64,000 nucleotides of DNA from the NCBI RefSeq assembly GCF_000744885.1, contig NZ_JQMV01000003.1:1550001-1614000 (forward strand), in the 5' to 3' direction. This DNA comes from Thermus amyloliquefaciens. Lineage in GTDB: Bacteria > Deinococcota > Deinococci > Deinococcales > Thermaceae. Of this stretch, positions 63,702 to 64,000 are shown piece by piece. Within the stretch, counting starts at the first letter, position 1. Each line of letters begins with the position of its first letter. Position numbers and translations under genes: made by a program. The notes under the pieces were generated by a model. The model had not been told where the DNA came from and ran no database searches. It worked only from the letters and a program-made list of their open reading frames with translations.

Positions 63702-64000
63702 CTCCCCCCGAGGGCCTCCAGCCGGCGAAGCCGGGAAAGCGCCCAGGAGAGCTCCGCCTCCTGGTTGGCCCTTACCCGCCCCATCTGGGCCGCCGACCGG
63801 GGAAGGGCCAGCAGGATGACCCCGGAGAAGCCCTTCTCCGTCACTAGGGCCTCTATGGGTACGATGCGCCGGCCCCACGAGGAGTCGGCGAGGAGCACCT
63901 GGGCAGGGCCGCCCCCGGGCGGGTCCACGAGACCCGCGATCACCAGGAAGTGGAGCTGGGGCTTGGTGACGTGACCGATGACCGGAAGCCCGCCCCAGCG
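63692..64000 (-). CDS. C39-like peptidase, 5' part outside the window
   Basis: Only the C-terminal 102 residues are present. PVIGHVTKPQLHFLVIAGLVD contains the conserved His of papain-like C39 peptidases, followed by QVLLADSSWG and GFSGVILLALP. The catalytic Cys would lie upstream of the window. The gene precedes the beta protein and overlaps it. Confidence 0.6.
   Translation of the reverse strand, partial: RWGGLPVIGHVTKPQLHFLVIAGLVDPPGGGPAQVLLADSSWGRRIVPIEALVTEKGFSGVILLALPRSAAQMGRVRANQEAELSWALSRLRRLEALGGRWP

Overview
The window is a G+C-rich piece of a Thermus-type chromosome. Evidence for this is the TtuA/TtuB tRNA 2-thiolation pair, the Hera RNA helicase, Thermus-like housekeeping proteins, densely overlapping genes, and at least twelve genes whose -10 hexamer ends 6-7 nt before the start codon, a leaderless arrangement known from Deinococcus-Thermus. 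I had no database access, so family names rest on motifs and recall.

Layout. 1-310: tRNA-Cys and tRNA-Val. 311-9500 (minus strand): ttuB-ttuA, acuB-acuC, and a five-gene peptide ABC transporter operon. 9600-23700: oxidoreductases, an NYN protein, a lysozyme-like protein, tRNA-Met, CsaA, a SIS protein, UvrA, a TetR regulator with a visible operator, DJ-1, FAD and FMN enzymes, and an MFS transporter. 23660-28740: a possible surface-polysaccharide operon (histidine kinase/FecR-like/TPR, response regulator, HEAT-repeat membrane protein, GT2 synthase).

29400-36740 is the most striking accessory block: a Calvin-Benson-Bassham operon, glpX-cbbL-cbbS-cbbX-prk-rpe-fba, with a divergent LysR regulator (cbbR). 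The two divergent promoters appear to share one palindromic -35 element. A second minus-strand operon (41897-36715) carries transketolase, a ComB-like phosphatase, a broken second aldolase, an internally deleted CbbY-like HAD protein, a Dabb protein, two small paralogous unknown proteins and a PsiE-like protein. Together these supply RuBisCO, its activase, phosphoribulokinase and several regeneration steps. GAPDH, PGK and TPI are not in the window. A recent-looking IS with a perfect 10-bp target duplication lies just upstream of transketolase.

43360-54620 is a complete type I-E CRISPR-Cas locus: WYL regulator, cas3, cse1, cse2, cas7, cas5, cas6e, cas1, cas2. Two arrays with the same leader face outward from the cas genes (6 and 18 spacers). 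Their leader-distal repeats carry each other's repeat variant, and two spacers in array 2 match nearly the same sequence in opposite orientation.

54670-64000: Hera (frame-interrupted), MoeA, MFS, endonuclease III, an ASCH protein, an unusual GNAT-ABC ATPase protein, a frame-interrupted IS982-like element, two secreted/envelope proteins and a C39-like peptidase cut off by the window end. Five genes (hera, both transposases, the second aldolase, the histidine kinase) contain a total of six frame breaks, all at G/C homopolymers, so sequencing error must be excluded before calling them pseudogenes.
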